DNA of 64,000 nucleotides from Paraburkholderia unamae. Its GTDB lineage: Bacteria; Pseudomonadota; Gammaproteobacteria; Burkholderiales; Burkholderiaceae. The translations under genes were made by a program, and so were the position numbers. Every line of letters starts with the position of its first letter. Positions within the stretch are counted from its first letter, which is position 1. The stretch covers positions 62,001 to 126,000 of the forward strand of contig NZ_QLSU01000010.1 in NCBI RefSeq assembly GCF_003268775.1. Direction: 5' to 3'. Positions 1 through 9,220 of the stretch are shown piece after piece. Below the pieces are notes generated by a model, which had not been told where the DNA came from, searched no databases, and worked only from the letters and a program-made list of their open reading frames with translations.

Positions 1-260
1 TAGCTTCTGCGGGCGCCTGCCCGTCCTTCTCCGCGCAAAAAAAGTACAAACGTTCGAGACGCGCCGGCGCATTTCCTGCCATCATGGAATATCCGTACAC
101 GCCTCGCGCGCACGGGCCGCAAGAGCGGCCCCCCGGCGCCCCGCGTGGCGGCGCGCCGGCTGCCCCGGCCGGCGCGGCTGCTCGCGTCGCCGCCACGGCT
201 GGCGGACGCGGTACGGCGCTTGCTGCGACCTGTGGGCCGCATGAGAAAGGAGGTCGAGCG
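1..260. other. Upstream stretch without a supported gene
   Basis: No convincing coding signal is seen here. Overlapping open frames on both strands are rich in Arg, Pro and Ala and look like high-GC shadows. The last bases hold the ribosome binding site of the next gene. Confidence 0.5.
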
Positions 261-536
261 ATGAAAACCTCGACACTGATGACCACCGTGCTGTTGTCGG
301 CCTCGTGCTTTGCCGCTCCGGTACGCACCGCGCAGGACTCGCCGGTCGAACGCGCCGGCGCGCACCTCCCGCTCCAGACCGGTCAGTTCCGCGCCGACGA
401 CGCCCCGGTGGCGCCTCCTGCCCCCAACGTGCCCGTTTCCGTCACCGACGGTCCCCAGCATTGGGAATATCTCACCCTGCCCAAGTCGCACCGCCTCGAC
501 AAGACGCTGAGCCCGGACCTGCATCAGCAGACCTGA
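261..536 (+). CDS. Small exported hypothetical protein
   Basis: A 91-residue protein that I do not assign to a family. The ATG at 261 was chosen over an earlier in-frame start (84) because a strong Shine-Dalgarno run, AAAGGAGG, lies at 245-252. The translation then begins MKTSTLMTTVLLSASCFAAP, a clear Sec signal peptide with an Ala-X-Ala-like cleavage region near residue 18. The mature part is short, rich in Pro and Ala, and ends in a polar tail. It stands alone, with no operon partner. Export to the periplasm is inferred from the signal peptide; the function is unknown. Confidence 0.65.
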   Translation: MKTSTLMTTVLLSASCFAAPVRTAQDSPVERAGAHLPLQTGQFRADDAPVAPPAPNVPVSVTDGPQHWEYLTLPKSHRLDKTLSPDLHQQT

Positions 537-766
537 GCCGCGCCGGCCGTCAGGCAGGCAAGCAGGCGTGGCGAGCACGCGGCAAATGCGCGTCAGACGA
601 GCGTCAGAAGCGCGGCGCGCGCGGTGAAGCCGGTGCACACGTGTCCACGGCGTGCGAGGCGGATTGTGTATGCTTGAGCCGCGCCGCTCACCGCGCGCCA
701 GCCGAACAACGAACGAGACAACGACGCGAACCGCCCGCACAGGCCGACGCGCAAAGGACGCCACGC

Positions 767-997
767 ATGCCAGCCTCAAGCATTCCCGAAGAACCGATCG
801 ACCTGCAATTCTCCGACGTGCTGCGCGAAGTGCGCTGGCCCGCGAACAAGGACGAACTCGTGGACGCCGCGCGCACGGCGGGCGCAAGCAATGAAGTGCT
901 GGGGATTCTCGACGGCATGCCCGAGCAGGATTACCCCAACGTCGATTCGGTCACGCGGCTGATCGGCAGCAACTACGGTCCGGGCATCGGCGCCTAG
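767..997 (+). CDS. DUF2795-like small protein
   Basis: A 76-residue acidic protein. The core (about residues 12-70) has the pattern VLREVRWPANKDELVDAARTAG ... VLGILDGMP ... YPNVDSVTRLIG, shortened here to its key positions, and resembles the small DUF2795 proteins of Burkholderiales and Actinobacteria, which look like a short helical DNA- or protein-binding fold. The ATG at 767 is chosen because the similarity starts just after it, whereas the open frame back to 305 is Arg-rich shadow. No signal peptide or membrane segment is seen. The function is not known. Confidence 0.6.
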   Translation: MPASSIPEEPIDLQFSDVLREVRWPANKDELVDAARTAGASNEVLGILDGMPEQDYPNVDSVTRLIGSNYGPGIGA

Positions 998-1060
998 GTC
1001 AGGCCCGGTTCGCAGCCGGATCCCCCTCCATTGACGCCCGTGCGCGAGCGCGCGCGGGGC

Positions 1061-1678
1061 TCAGGCGTCGCGCCCGAACACGACCCGCGCGAGGAAGCTC
1101 GCGAGCACGGTTTCGACGACCGGCGGCGTGACGTGCTGCGGGTCGGCCGTGGCGAGAAACTGCACCCCGTCGCACAGCCCCATCAGGCCAACCGCGAGCA
1201 ACTGCGGCTCGATCGGCAGGGGGGTGCCCACGCGCCTCGAAAACTCCTCGATATACGCGGCAAGACTGTCGCGCTTTTCCTGCATGAAAGCGTTAAAACG
1301 CACGCGAAAGCGCGCGTCGCGCGCGGCCAGCAGCTTGGCCTCCACCCACAGGAGGAAAACCTTGTTGTCCTGCGGCATGCGGCTGTAATACGTGAGCACA
1401 CGCGCTTCCATCTGCTCGCGCGACACCTCGGTTTCGAAGATCGCGCGCAGGTCCGTCTGCATGGCCTCGTGATCGCGCCGCAGCAATTCCACGAGCAGGT
1501 CCGACTTGCCGGAAAAATTCGAGTAGAACGCGCCGCGCGTGTAGCCCGCGGCATGCGCGATGTCCTCCACGCTCGCCCCCACGAACCCTTTTTTCATGAA
1601 CATGGCCTGCGCCGCGTCGAGCAGGCGCTCGCGCGTCTGATCGCGGCTTTGCTCACGGGTGAGTCGGATGCGCTTCAT
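1061..1678 (-). CDS. TetR/AcrR-family repressor of the adjacent efflux operon
   Basis: A 205-residue regulator. The N-terminal helix-turn-helix (about residues 20-65) carries the TetR pattern RERLLDAAQAMF, then SVEDIAHAAGYTRGAFYSNF with the recognition helix ending in YSNF. The rest is the variable all-helical ligand-binding domain. It is transcribed divergently from the RND efflux operon that starts near 1941, the usual arrangement for a local repressor that also controls itself. The start at 1678 is chosen because family similarity begins at MKRIRLTREQ; 25 extra in-frame codons run upstream to 1753 and would cover the intergenic region. The inducer is unknown. The call as efflux repressor rests on position. 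Confidence 0.85.
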   Translation of the reverse strand: MKRIRLTREQSRDQTRERLLDAAQAMFMKKGFVGASVEDIAHAAGYTRGAFYSNFSGKSDLLVELLRRDHEAMQTDLRAIFETEVSREQMEARVLTYYSRMPQDNKVFLLWVEAKLLAARDARFRVRFNAFMQEKRDSLAAYIEEFSRRVGTPLPIEPQLLAVGLMGLCDGVQFLATADPQHVTPPVVETVLASFLARVVFGRDA

Positions 1679-1765
1679 GGCGTGGGGCTTCGTGATGACG
1701 TGATGTCGGGTGGGTTGGCGGGAGTCTAACACTGAAACATTCTTCGGATTCAACTTCGCACTCAG

Positions 1766-1779
1766 ATACAGTGTTGTAT
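1766..1779. promoter_or_regulatory. Candidate TetR operator between regulator and efflux operon
   Basis: A perfect inverted repeat ATACA-GTGT-TGTAT lies in the divergent intergenic region between the TetR gene and the RND operon. Size and symmetry fit a TetR-family operator, and the A+T-rich setting fits a promoter. Assignment is by position only. Confidence 0.4.
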
Positions 1780-1940
1780 TAGAATCCGGCTCATCATCCC
1801 AAACCGGGGGCGTGTGCGCGAGGCCGCGCGGCGCCCGCGGTTCAACGGCGGCGCAACTGGCCCGGCGGTTTGCGGTCTGCGTGCGCGCAAGGCGTATCGA
1901 GGTCCAAGTGAATCGTTGCGGTCGTGGCGCGTCGAGCAGG

Positions 1941-3128
1941 ATGCGCGGAGGTTCCAGTCAGCATTCCAGTCAAGGTTCCGGTGAATCCCGCCGCGCGGCG
2001 GTTTGTGCGTCGCGGCATGCGCCGTGGCGGCAGGCCGCGCGCATTCTGCTTGTGGCGGGCGTATTCGCACTCGCCGCCTGCGGCAAGCAAAAGGAAGCGC
2101 CGCCGCAGCCGCGCCCGGTCGTTTCGATGACCGTGCATCCCGACGGCGGCGCGGTGAGCCCCGCCTACCCCGGCGACATCGAGGCGCGCAACGCCACGCC
2201 GCTGTCGTTTCGCGTGAACGGCAAGATCATCGAGCGCGTCGTGCGCCTTGGCGACAGCGTCAAACCCGGACAAACGCTCGCGCGCCTCGACCCCGCCGAC
2301 TCCGAGAAGAACACCGCGAGCGCGCAGGCCCAATTCGACGCCGCGCAGCACCGCTTCGTGTTCGCCAAACAGCAGCTCGATCGCGACACGGCCCAGTCGC
2401 AGGCCAATCTCATCGCCCGCGCGCAACTCGAACAGACCCAGGATGCGTACGCTTCCGCCGTGGCGCAGCGTGACCAGGCGCAGCAGCAGTTGGCCCTCGC
2501 GAAAAACCAGCTGCGCTATACGCAGCTCGTGGCGGACCACGCGGGCGTCATCACCGCCGAAAACGCCGACACCGGCCAGAACGTGCAGGCGGGCCAGCCC
2601 GTCTACCAGCTCGCGTGGACCGGCGACGTCGATGTGGTGTGCGATCTGCCCGAGCGCGCCATTGCGGCCCTGCACACGGGCGACGCGGCGCAGGTCACGC
2701 TCGGCGCGCTGCCCGGCCGCCGTTACACGGCGCGCCTGCGCGAACTCGCGGCGGCGGCCGACCCGCAAAGCCGCACGTGGCGCGCGAAGCTCACGCTCGA
2801 ACACCCCGACGCCGACGTGCGTCTCGGCATGACGGCCAATGTGGCGTTCGCGTCCCCGGCCGAGGCAGGCGCCGCGCCCAGCTTCACTGTGCCGGCCACC
2901 GCCCTCTTCCACGACGGCGACGCGCCCGCCCTCTGGATCGTGCACGCGCCCGACAACGTGCTCCAGTTGCGGCGCGTGAGCGTCACGCGCTACGACGCGC
3001 GCACCATCACCGTGGCGAGCGGCTTGCAGGACGGCGAGCGCATCGTGGTTCAAGGCGTGCACACGGTTCACGCGGGCGAGCAGGTTCGTCCGGTTGCACC
3101 GCTGCATGCCGAGGACTTCGCGTCATGA
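1941..3128 (+). CDS. RND efflux periplasmic adaptor (membrane-fusion lipoprotein)
   Basis: A 395-residue HlyD/AcrA-type adaptor linking the inner-membrane pump to the outer-membrane channel. A lipoprotein signal (ILLVAGVFALAAC, lipobox Cys about residue 47) is followed by the first half of a lipoyl/barrel-sandwich domain (RVNGKIIERVVRLGDSVKPG), a helical hairpin of Ala/Gln-rich heptads (about 125-190), the second lipoyl half (VADHAGVITAENADTGQNV) and beta-barrel domains. The stop overlaps the pump start as ATGA, so the two are translationally coupled. The start is uncertain: ATG 1941 gives an unusually long n-region and sits right against an AGG, while GTG 1908 has GAGG at a better spacing. 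Substrates cannot be read from the sequence. Confidence 0.85.
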   Translation: MRGGSSQHSSQGSGESRRAAVCASRHAPWRQAARILLVAGVFALAACGKQKEAPPQPRPVVSMTVHPDGGAVSPAYPGDIEARNATPLSFRVNGKIIERVVRLGDSVKPGQTLARLDPADSEKNTASAQAQFDAAQHRFVFAKQQLDRDTAQSQANLIARAQLEQTQDAYASAVAQRDQAQQQLALAKNQLRYTQLVADHAGVITAENADTGQNVQAGQPVYQLAWTGDVDVVCDLPERAIAALHTGDAAQVTLGALPGRRYTARLRELAAAADPQSRTWRAKLTLEHPDADVRLGMTANVAFASPAEAGAAPSFTVPATALFHDGDAPALWIVHAPDNVLQLRRVSVTRYDARTITVASGLQDGERIVVQGVHTVHAGEQVRPVAPLHAEDFAS

Positions 3129-6100
3129 GTCAGGTTCCTGGCTCGAGCCCGGGCGCCGATCACGAAGAGGGGCGCTTCAATCTCTCGGCGTGGGCGCTAC
3201 GGCATCGCGCGCTCGTCACTTTCGTCGTCGTGCTCGCCACGATTTTCGGCGCGCTCGCCTATACACGCCTTGCGCAGTCGGAGGACCCGCCCTTCACGTT
3301 CCGCGTGATGGTGATCCAGACCTTCTGGCCCGGCGCGACCGCGCGCCAGGTCGAGGACCAGGTGACGAACCGCATCGGGCGCAAGCTCCAGGAGACGCCC
3401 TATATCGACTTTCTGCGCAGCTATTCGCGGCCCGGCGAGTCACTGGTGTTCTTCACGATGAAGGATTCCGCGCCCGAGAGCGAGGTGCGCGAGACGTGGT
3501 ACCAGGTCCGCAAGAAGGTCGGCGACATTGCGTATACGCTGCCGCCGGGCGTGCAGGGGCCGTTCTTCAACGACGAGTTCGGCGACGTCTACACGAACAT
3601 CTACACGCTCGAAGGCGATGGTTTCTCGCCCGCGCAACTGCACGACTACGCGGACAAGTTGCGCGAACAACTTCTGCGCGTGCCCGACGTGGGCAAGGTG
3701 GATTACTTCGGCGACCCGCAGCAGCGCATCTACATCGAGATCCCGAACGCGCAGCTCACGCGCCTCGGCATCACGCCCACGCAGCTAGGCCAGGTGATCG
3801 GCGCGCAGAACAGCGTGGCGGCCGCGGGCACCCTCACGACCGCCGACGACCGCGTGTACGTGCGCCCGAGCGGCCAGTACGACGACCTCAAGGCGATTGC
3901 CGACACGCTGATCCGCGTGAACGACCGCACCTTCCGCCTGGGCGACATCGCCACGATCCGGCGCGGCTACGACGAGCCGCCCGCCACGCAGATGCGCTTC
4001 CAGAACCAGGCGGTGCTCGGCATCGGCCTCACGATGCAGCCCGGCGGCGACGTGATCCGGCTTGGCAAGGCGCTCGACGCGCGCGTCGAGCAGTTGCGCG
4101 CGCAACTTCCGGCGGGCCTGAAGCTCGTGGAAGTGTCGAGCATGCCCGATGCCGTCTCACGCTCGGTCGACGACTTCGTCGAAGCCGTGGCCGAGGCCGT
4201 GGGCATCGTGCTGCTCGTGAGCCTCGTTTCGCTCGGCGTGCGCACCGGCATGGTGGTCGTCATCACGATTCCGATCGTGCTCGCCGTCACCTCGCTCACG
4301 ATGTATCTGTTCGGCATCGGCCTGCACAAGGTCTCGCTCGGCACGCTCGTGCTCGCGCTCGGCCTGCTGGTGGACGACGCCATCATTTCCGTCGAGATGA
4401 TGGCCGTGAAGCTCGCCCAGGGCTGGAACCGCACGCGCGCCGCCGCGTTCGCCTATACGAGCACCGCGTTCCCCATGCTCACGGGCACGCTCGTGACCGT
4501 CTCGGGCTTTCTGCCCATCGTGCTTGCGCGCTCGAGCACGGGCGAATACACGCGCTCGATCTTCCAGGTGTCCGCCATCGCGCTGATCGCCTCGTGGTTC
4601 GCGGCCGTGGTGCTCATTCCCCTGCTCGGCTATCGGCTGCTCCCCGAGCGCAAGCCCGACCCCAACGCGACGCATGGCGAAGACCACGAGCACGAGATCT
4701 ACGACACGCGCTTCTATCGGCGCCTGCGCGGCTGGATCGGCTGGTGCATCGAGCGGCATCTCGTCGTGCTCGCGCTCACCATCGTGCTCTTCGTGGCGGC
4801 GCTCGCGGGCTTCACGCTCGTGCCGCAACAGTTCTTCCCGAGCTCCGACCGGCCCGAGCTGCTCGCGGACGTGCGCCTGCCCGAAGGCGCCTCGTTCGAG
4901 GCGACGCTACGCGAGGCGAAGCGCCTCGAAGCGGCGCTCAAGGGCCGCCCCGAGATCGACCATTTCATCGACTTCGTGGGCACGGGCGCGCCGCGCTTCT
5001 ATCTGCCGCTCGACCAGCAGCTTCAGCAGCCCAACTTCGCGCAGTTCGTGATCACGGCGAAGTCCGTCGAGGACCGCGAGAAGCTCGCAAGCTGGCTCGA
5101 ACCGATGCTGCGCGACAAATTCCCGGCCATCCGCACGCGCCTCTCGCGGCTCGAGAACGGACCGCCCGTGGGCTACCCCGTGCAGTTCCGCGTGAGCGGC
5201 GACGACATCCCGACCGTGCGCGACATCGCCAACAAGGTGGCGGCGACGCTGCGCGCCGATGCGCGCACCGAGAACGTCAACTTCGACTGGGACGAGCCGG
5301 CCGAGCGCTCCTTGCACTTCCAGATCGACCAGCAAAAGGCGCGCGCGCTCAACGTCTCGTCGCAGGACATCGCCAACTTTCTGCAAATGACGTATTCGGG
5401 CTATACCGTTACGCAGTTTCGCGAGCGCGACAAGCTCATCAGCGTGGATCTGCGCGCACCGGGCACGGAGCGCGTCGATCCCGCGCACCTGCTCACGCTC
5501 GCCATGCCCACGCCCAACGGCCCAGTGCCGCTCGGCGCGCTCGGGCATCTCGCCAACGATCTGGAGTACGGCGTGATCTGGTCGCGCGACCGTCAGCCGA
5601 CCATCACCGTGCAGTCGGACGTGCGCGCCGGCGCGCAAGGCATCGACGTCACGCATGCGCTCGACAAGCAACTGGAGTCGATCAAGCGCGCGCTGCCGCC
5701 CGGCTATCACATCGAGGTGGGCGGCTCAGTCGAGGAAAGCGCGAAGGGCCAGGCGTCCATCTTCGCGCAGTTGCCCGTGCTCGCCATCGCCGTGCTCATG
5801 CTGCTCATGATCCAGTTGCAAAGCCTCGCGCGCGTGATGATGGTCGTGCTGACCGCACCTCTCGGGCTGATCGGCGTGGTGATCGCGCTGCTCCTGTTCC
5901 GGCAGCCGTTCGGCTTCGTGGCGATGCTCGGCGTGATCGCGATGTTCGGCATCATCATGCGCAATTCGGTGATCCTCGTGGATCAGATCGAGACGGACAT
6001 CCGCGCGGGGCACAAACGCTTCGACGCCGTGGTGGGCGCGACGGTGCGACGCTTCCGCCCGATCATGCTGACCGCCGCGGCCGCCGTGCTCGCGCTCATC

Positions 6101-6271
6101 CCGCTCTTGCGCTCGAACTTCTTCGGGCCGATGGCGACTGCGCTCATGGGCGGCATCACGATTGCGACCGTGCTCACGCTGTTTTTCCTGCCCGCGGCCT
6201 ACGCCGCCGCGTTCCGCGTGCGCAGCAGCGAGACTGACGAGACCGGCCGCGCGCCGGAACAGGCATCATGA
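3125..6271 (+). CDS. RND (HAE1/AcrB-type) inner-membrane efflux pump
   Basis: A 1048-residue proton-driven multidrug exporter of normal family length. Transmembrane segment 1 (about residues 30-50) is followed by a large periplasmic domain, TM2-6, TM7, a second periplasmic domain and TM8-12, the duplicated RND layout. TM4 carries GLLVDDAI with the paired Asp residues of the proton relay; the C-terminal half has GIIMRNSVILVDQ and RFRPIMLT, both typical of the superfamily. It overlaps the adaptor gene upstream and the channel gene downstream by 4 bases each. It looks like a drug/solvent pump (HAE1), not a heavy-metal CzcA type, but the substrate range is unknown. Confidence 0.92.
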   Translation: MSQVPGSSPGADHEEGRFNLSAWALRHRALVTFVVVLATIFGALAYTRLAQSEDPPFTFRVMVIQTFWPGATARQVEDQVTNRIGRKLQETPYIDFLRSYSRPGESLVFFTMKDSAPESEVRETWYQVRKKVGDIAYTLPPGVQGPFFNDEFGDVYTNIYTLEGDGFSPAQLHDYADKLREQLLRVPDVGKVDYFGDPQQRIYIEIPNAQLTRLGITPTQLGQVIGAQNSVAAAGTLTTADDRVYVRPSGQYDDLKAIADTLIRVNDRTFRLGDIATIRRGYDEPPATQMRFQNQAVLGIGLTMQPGGDVIRLGKALDARVEQLRAQLPAGLKLVEVSSMPDAVSRSVDDFVEAVAEAVGIVLLVSLVSLGVRTGMVVVITIPIVLAVTSLTMYLFGIGLHKVSLGTLVLALGLLVDDAIISVEMMAVKLAQGWNRTRAAAFAYTSTAFPMLTGTLVTVSGFLPIVLARSSTGEYTRSIFQVSAIALIASWFAAVVLIPLLGYRLLPERKPDPNATHGEDHEHEIYDTRFYRRLRGWIGWCIERHLVVLALTIVLFVAALAGFTLVPQQFFPSSDRPELLADVRLPEGASFEATLREAKRLEAALKGRPEIDHFIDFVGTGAPRFYLPLDQQLQQPNFAQFVITAKSVEDREKLASWLEPMLRDKFPAIRTRLSRLENGPPVGYPVQFRVSGDDIPTVRDIANKVAATLRADARTENVNFDWDEPAERSLHFQIDQQKARALNVSSQDIANFLQMTYSGYTVTQFRERDKLISVDLRAPGTERVDPAHLLTLAMPTPNGPVPLGALGHLANDLEYGVIWSRDRQPTITVQSDVRAGAQGIDVTHALDKQLESIKRALPPGYHIEVGGSVEESAKGQASIFAQLPVLAIAVLMLLMIQLQSLARVMMVVLTAPLGLIGVVIALLLFRQPFGFVAMLGVIAMFGIIMRNSVILVDQIETDIRAGHKRFDAVVGATVRRFRPIMLTAAAAVLALIPLLRSNFFGPMATALMGGITIATVLTLFFLPAAYAAAFRVRSSETDETGRAPEQAS

Positions 6272-7833
6272 AGACTTTATTGCCGACTCGGGCGTTGGCG
6301 GCGTACTCGCACGCCCCCCGCCTTCCACGCGCGCTCAGCGCCCTCGCAGCCTGCTCGGCGTTTGCGCTCGCCGGCTGCGCGATGGGTCCGACGGGCGAGC
6401 CGCCTGCGATGCCGCAGCCCGAGCATTACGGCGCGCAGGCCCAACCCGCGCAAACGGTCGCCGCCCAGGGCGTCGCGCAACAGTTCGTGACGGGCGCGGA
6501 GCCGGTGCCCCAATGGTGGACGCTCTACGGCTCCGACGCGCTCGATGCGCTCGTAAACGAAGGCCTCGCCAACAGCCCGGACCTCGCCGCCGCCGATCAC
6601 AGCCTGCAAGCCGCGCGCGAACAACTGCGCGGCCAGATCGGCAGCTCGCTCCTGCCGACCGTGGATGCGATCGGCACCGCGCAACGCCAGCAGGCGCCCG
6701 CCATTCCGCAGTTCGGTATCGACCAGTTGCAATACGCGCTGTTCGCGGGCCTGATCGACGTGCGCTATACCTTCGACGTGTTCGGCGCGACGCGGCTGAA
6801 CAACGCGGCGCTCGCCTCGCGCGTGAACGTGCAGGCGTTCCAGTTCGAGGCCGCGCGCCGTGCGCTCGCGGCGAACATCGTGGCGAGCGCGCTTGGCGCG
6901 GCGACGCTGCACGCACAGATCGACACGACCGAGCAACTCATCGCACTCGCCAATGCCCAGGCCGACGACGTGCAAAAGCGCTACGCACTCGGCGCCGCCT
7001 CGCGCACCGACCTGCTCAACGCCCAGCAAAGCGCGGCCTCGCTCGCGGCGAATCTGCCGGGGCTGCGCCAGCAATGGGCCGCGCAGCGCCACGCGCTCGC
7101 CGTGCTGATCGGACGCACACCCGACCAGGCCCCGCCCGATCTCGACCTGGCGAGCCTTGCCGTGCCGCCGCAGGTGCCCGTGGTCGTGCCTTCAGAACTC
7201 CTGAAGACCCGGCCCGACATCGAGGCGGCAACGGCCACGCTCACGGCCGCCGCCGCCGAGGTGGGCGCCGCGACCGCACAGATGTATCCGAGCATCACGC
7301 TTTCGGCGGCGCTCGGCCAGGGCGGCTTTAGCTGGCCCGTCGTGACGTCCGGTGCGGGCGCGCTCTGGGCGATCGGCGCTTCGCTTTCGCAACCCATCTT
7401 TCATGGCGGCGCGCTCCTCGCGCAGCGGCGTGCGGCGTTGCAGTCGTACGACGCAGCCAACGACACGTACAAGCAAACGGTGCTCACGGCGTTCCGCGAC
7501 GTCGCCGACCGCCTCGCCGCGCTCGAGCACGACGCGCAGGCTCTGGACGCGGCCAGCACCTCGGCGCGCACGGCCCAGGGCGTGTACGAGGACACGAATG
7601 CGCGCCACAAACTCGGGGCCGTGCCTTGGTATGCCGTGCGCCAGAGCGAACAGCAATGGCGCAATGCGCGCCTCGACGAAATCCGCTATCGCGGCACGCG
7701 GCTCGCCGACACGGCCGCGCTCTTCCAGGCGATGGGCAATCCGCCGACGAATCCCGCGACGCTCGGCAGCGGGCACGAGGCACAGACTGCCGCCACCGCG
7801 GCGTCGGATGCCGGAGCGGCGCAGGGCAAATAG
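6268..7833 (+). CDS. NodT-family outer-membrane efflux lipoprotein
   Basis: A 521-residue TolC-like channel completing the tripartite pump. The N-terminus holds a lipoprotein signal ending in FALAGC (lipobox Cys about residue 37). WWTLYGSDALDALV, the conserved entry motif of OprM/NodT channels, follows at about 82-95, then two repeats of the outer membrane factor domain with the typical GVVSRTDLLNAQ-like helix (here GAASRTDLLNAQ) and QMYPSITLSAALGQGG. It starts 4 bases inside the pump gene. The last 30 residues form an Ala-rich tail. Function in export follows from family and operon. Confidence 0.9.
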   Translation: MKTLLPTRALAAYSHAPRLPRALSALAACSAFALAGCAMGPTGEPPAMPQPEHYGAQAQPAQTVAAQGVAQQFVTGAEPVPQWWTLYGSDALDALVNEGLANSPDLAAADHSLQAAREQLRGQIGSSLLPTVDAIGTAQRQQAPAIPQFGIDQLQYALFAGLIDVRYTFDVFGATRLNNAALASRVNVQAFQFEAARRALAANIVASALGAATLHAQIDTTEQLIALANAQADDVQKRYALGAASRTDLLNAQQSAASLAANLPGLRQQWAAQRHALAVLIGRTPDQAPPDLDLASLAVPPQVPVVVPSELLKTRPDIEAATATLTAAAAEVGAATAQMYPSITLSAALGQGGFSWPVVTSGAGALWAIGASLSQPIFHGGALLAQRRAALQSYDAANDTYKQTVLTAFRDVADRLAALEHDAQALDAASTSARTAQGVYEDTNARHKLGAVPWYAVRQSEQQWRNARLDEIRYRGTRLADTAALFQAMGNPPTNPATLGSGHEAQTAATAASDAGAAQGK

Positions 7834-7940
7834 CGCTCACGCCGTTTGGTACGTTCCGTACGTGTGGCGAGTCGCCTCGCGGTAGCATGAAGGGCAACGC
7901 GCCGCGCGAGACGGCGCGCCTTCGCCAAGGACACGACATC

Positions 7941-8561
7941 ATGCCCCCGCCCGCACTCGACTTCTGGTTCGATCTTTCGAGCAATTACAGCTACTTGAGC
8001 GTGATGCGCATCGAAGCGCTTGCGGCTCGCGCGGGCGTGGCCGTGCGCTGGCGGCCATTCATGCTGGGCCCGATTCTCGAAGCGCTCGGCTGGGAAGGCC
8101 CGCCCTTCGTCGTGCAGAAGGAAAAAGGCGCATACGTGTGGCAGGACATGCGCCGCCAATGCCGCAAATATGGCTTGCTGTGGCGACAACCCAGCGAGTT
8201 TCCGCGCCGCGCCGTGCTGGCGACACGTATCGCGATGCTCGCCGCCGACGAGCCGTGGCTGCCCGCCTGGTGCCGCGCCGTGATGGCGCGCAACTACGGC
8301 GGCGATCGCGAAGTGGATTCGCCCGAGGCGGCCGCGCAAATGTTGGTCGCGCTGAGTCTGCCCGCACAACCGATCATCGAGGCAGCCGGCAGCGATGCGA
8401 ACCGGCTGCGCGTGCGTGAACGCACGCACGCGGCTCGCGAACTGGGCATCTTCGGCGCACCGACGTTCTTCGTCGGAGAGGAAATGTTCTGGGGCAATGA
8501 CCGGCTCGAAGACGCTATCGACGCCGCCCTTTGCGCGCCGCCGGACCAAGACATCGACTAA
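7941..8561 (+). CDS. 2-hydroxychromene-2-carboxylate isomerase/DsbA-like (kappa GST) protein
   Basis: A 206-residue thioredoxin-fold enzyme of the HCCA isomerase family. It begins LDFWFDLSSNYSYLS, where family members keep a DxxSPYSYL-like motif with the catalytic Ser, and later has GAPTFFVGEEMFWGNDRL, the hallmark C-terminal GxPtFfv....FwGqDrl segment. An insert of DsbA-like helices lies between. The ATG at 7941 follows an AAGGA at about 7927-7931. Known members isomerise 2-hydroxychromene-2-carboxylate in naphthalene breakdown or act as glutathione transferases; no aromatic pathway genes lie nearby, so the substrate is unknown. It sits 107 bases after the efflux operon and may be cotranscribed. 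Confidence 0.8.
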   Translation: MPPPALDFWFDLSSNYSYLSVMRIEALAARAGVAVRWRPFMLGPILEALGWEGPPFVVQKEKGAYVWQDMRRQCRKYGLLWRQPSEFPRRAVLATRIAMLAADEPWLPAWCRAVMARNYGGDREVDSPEAAAQMLVALSLPAQPIIEAAGSDANRLRVRERTHAARELGIFGAPTFFVGEEMFWGNDRLEDAIDAALCAPPDQDID

Positions 8562-8583
8562 CCCCCTGCCCCCTGCGACTGTT

Positions 8584-8660
8584 GTTCTGTCAGGATTTTC
8601 TGGCCCTTATTTTTAAGACAGAACTGATACACTGCGCCGTAAGTCAGGTTTGACTGACTT
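8584..8660. promoter_or_regulatory. Two nested inverted repeats upstream of the YfiM-like gene
   Basis: GTTCTGTC (8584-8591) pairs perfectly with GACAGAAC (8617-8624), and AAGTCAG (8641-8647) pairs perfectly with CTGACTT (8654-8660). Neither is followed by a run of T typical of a terminator except weakly, and both lie in the A+T-rich leader before the gene at 8798. They may be operator sites or a leader structure. Confidence 0.4.
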
Positions 8661-8797
8661 AATTAAACGGCCTCAATTCCTACGCATTCCTATCTATTAC
8701 GAAGAGCGGCCGCATCGGAGACGAAACCGCGCCATGCAGACGGCGCCCGTCGCGCCCAGGCAAGGCGCGACGCAAGACAACCTGAGAGATCACGACC

Positions 8798-9220
8798 ATG
8801 GCACATCACGTGAAGCGTGGCATTTGCTTCGCATTGCTAATCATGGCCAGCGCTACCGCCCAGGCCAGCCTCGATTGTTCCGGCTCGCATGGCGGCTTTC
8901 GCTTCCAGACCGACGATAGCTGGACCGGCACGGACAAGCTGGAGCACTTCGCGGTGTCCGTGCCGTTCGGCGCGCTCGGCGGCTGGCTCACGCGCGATAC
9001 GGATCACCCGGTCGTCTATGGCACGCTGATTGGTACAGTGCCGGGACTCCTGAAGGAAACGCTCGACGGCACCTGCCGCACCGATGGATTCTCGTACAAG
9101 GATCTGTTCGCCGATGCGCTCGGCGCGCTCACCGGAGCGTGGCTCGCGCATTGGGCCGTGACGTATTCGCGTGGTTCGCATGCCCGAACCTTCGGACTGC
9201 GTTATGACGATGTGTTTTGA
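8798..9220 (+). CDS. YfiM/DUF2279-like exported protein
   Basis: A 140-residue protein with a signal peptide (about residues 1-23, ending AQASL). The mature part has TDKLEHFAVSVPFGALGG, then GTLIGTVPGLLKETLDG and FSYKDLFADALGALTG, the spaced D-x-x-x-H, G-x-x-KE and KDL-x-D-x-x-GA pattern seen in YfiM-like/DUF2279 periplasmic or outer-membrane lipoproteins. A Cys at about residue 27 is not in a classical lipobox. The two glycine-rich segments could be membrane-associated helices. The biological role of the family is poorly known. Confidence 0.6.
   Translation: MAHHVKRGICFALLIMASATAQASLDCSGSHGGFRFQTDDSWTGTDKLEHFAVSVPFGALGGWLTRDTDHPVVYGTLIGTVPGLLKETLDGTCRTDGFSYKDLFADALGALTGAWLAHWAVTYSRGSHARTFGLRYDDVF

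Noticed and set aside
2615..3124. Possible N-terminal extension of the RND pump from an upstream ATG
   Set aside because: The extension overlaps the adaptor gene in another frame and is Arg/His-rich; the ATG at 3125 overlapping the adaptor stop is the normal coupled start.
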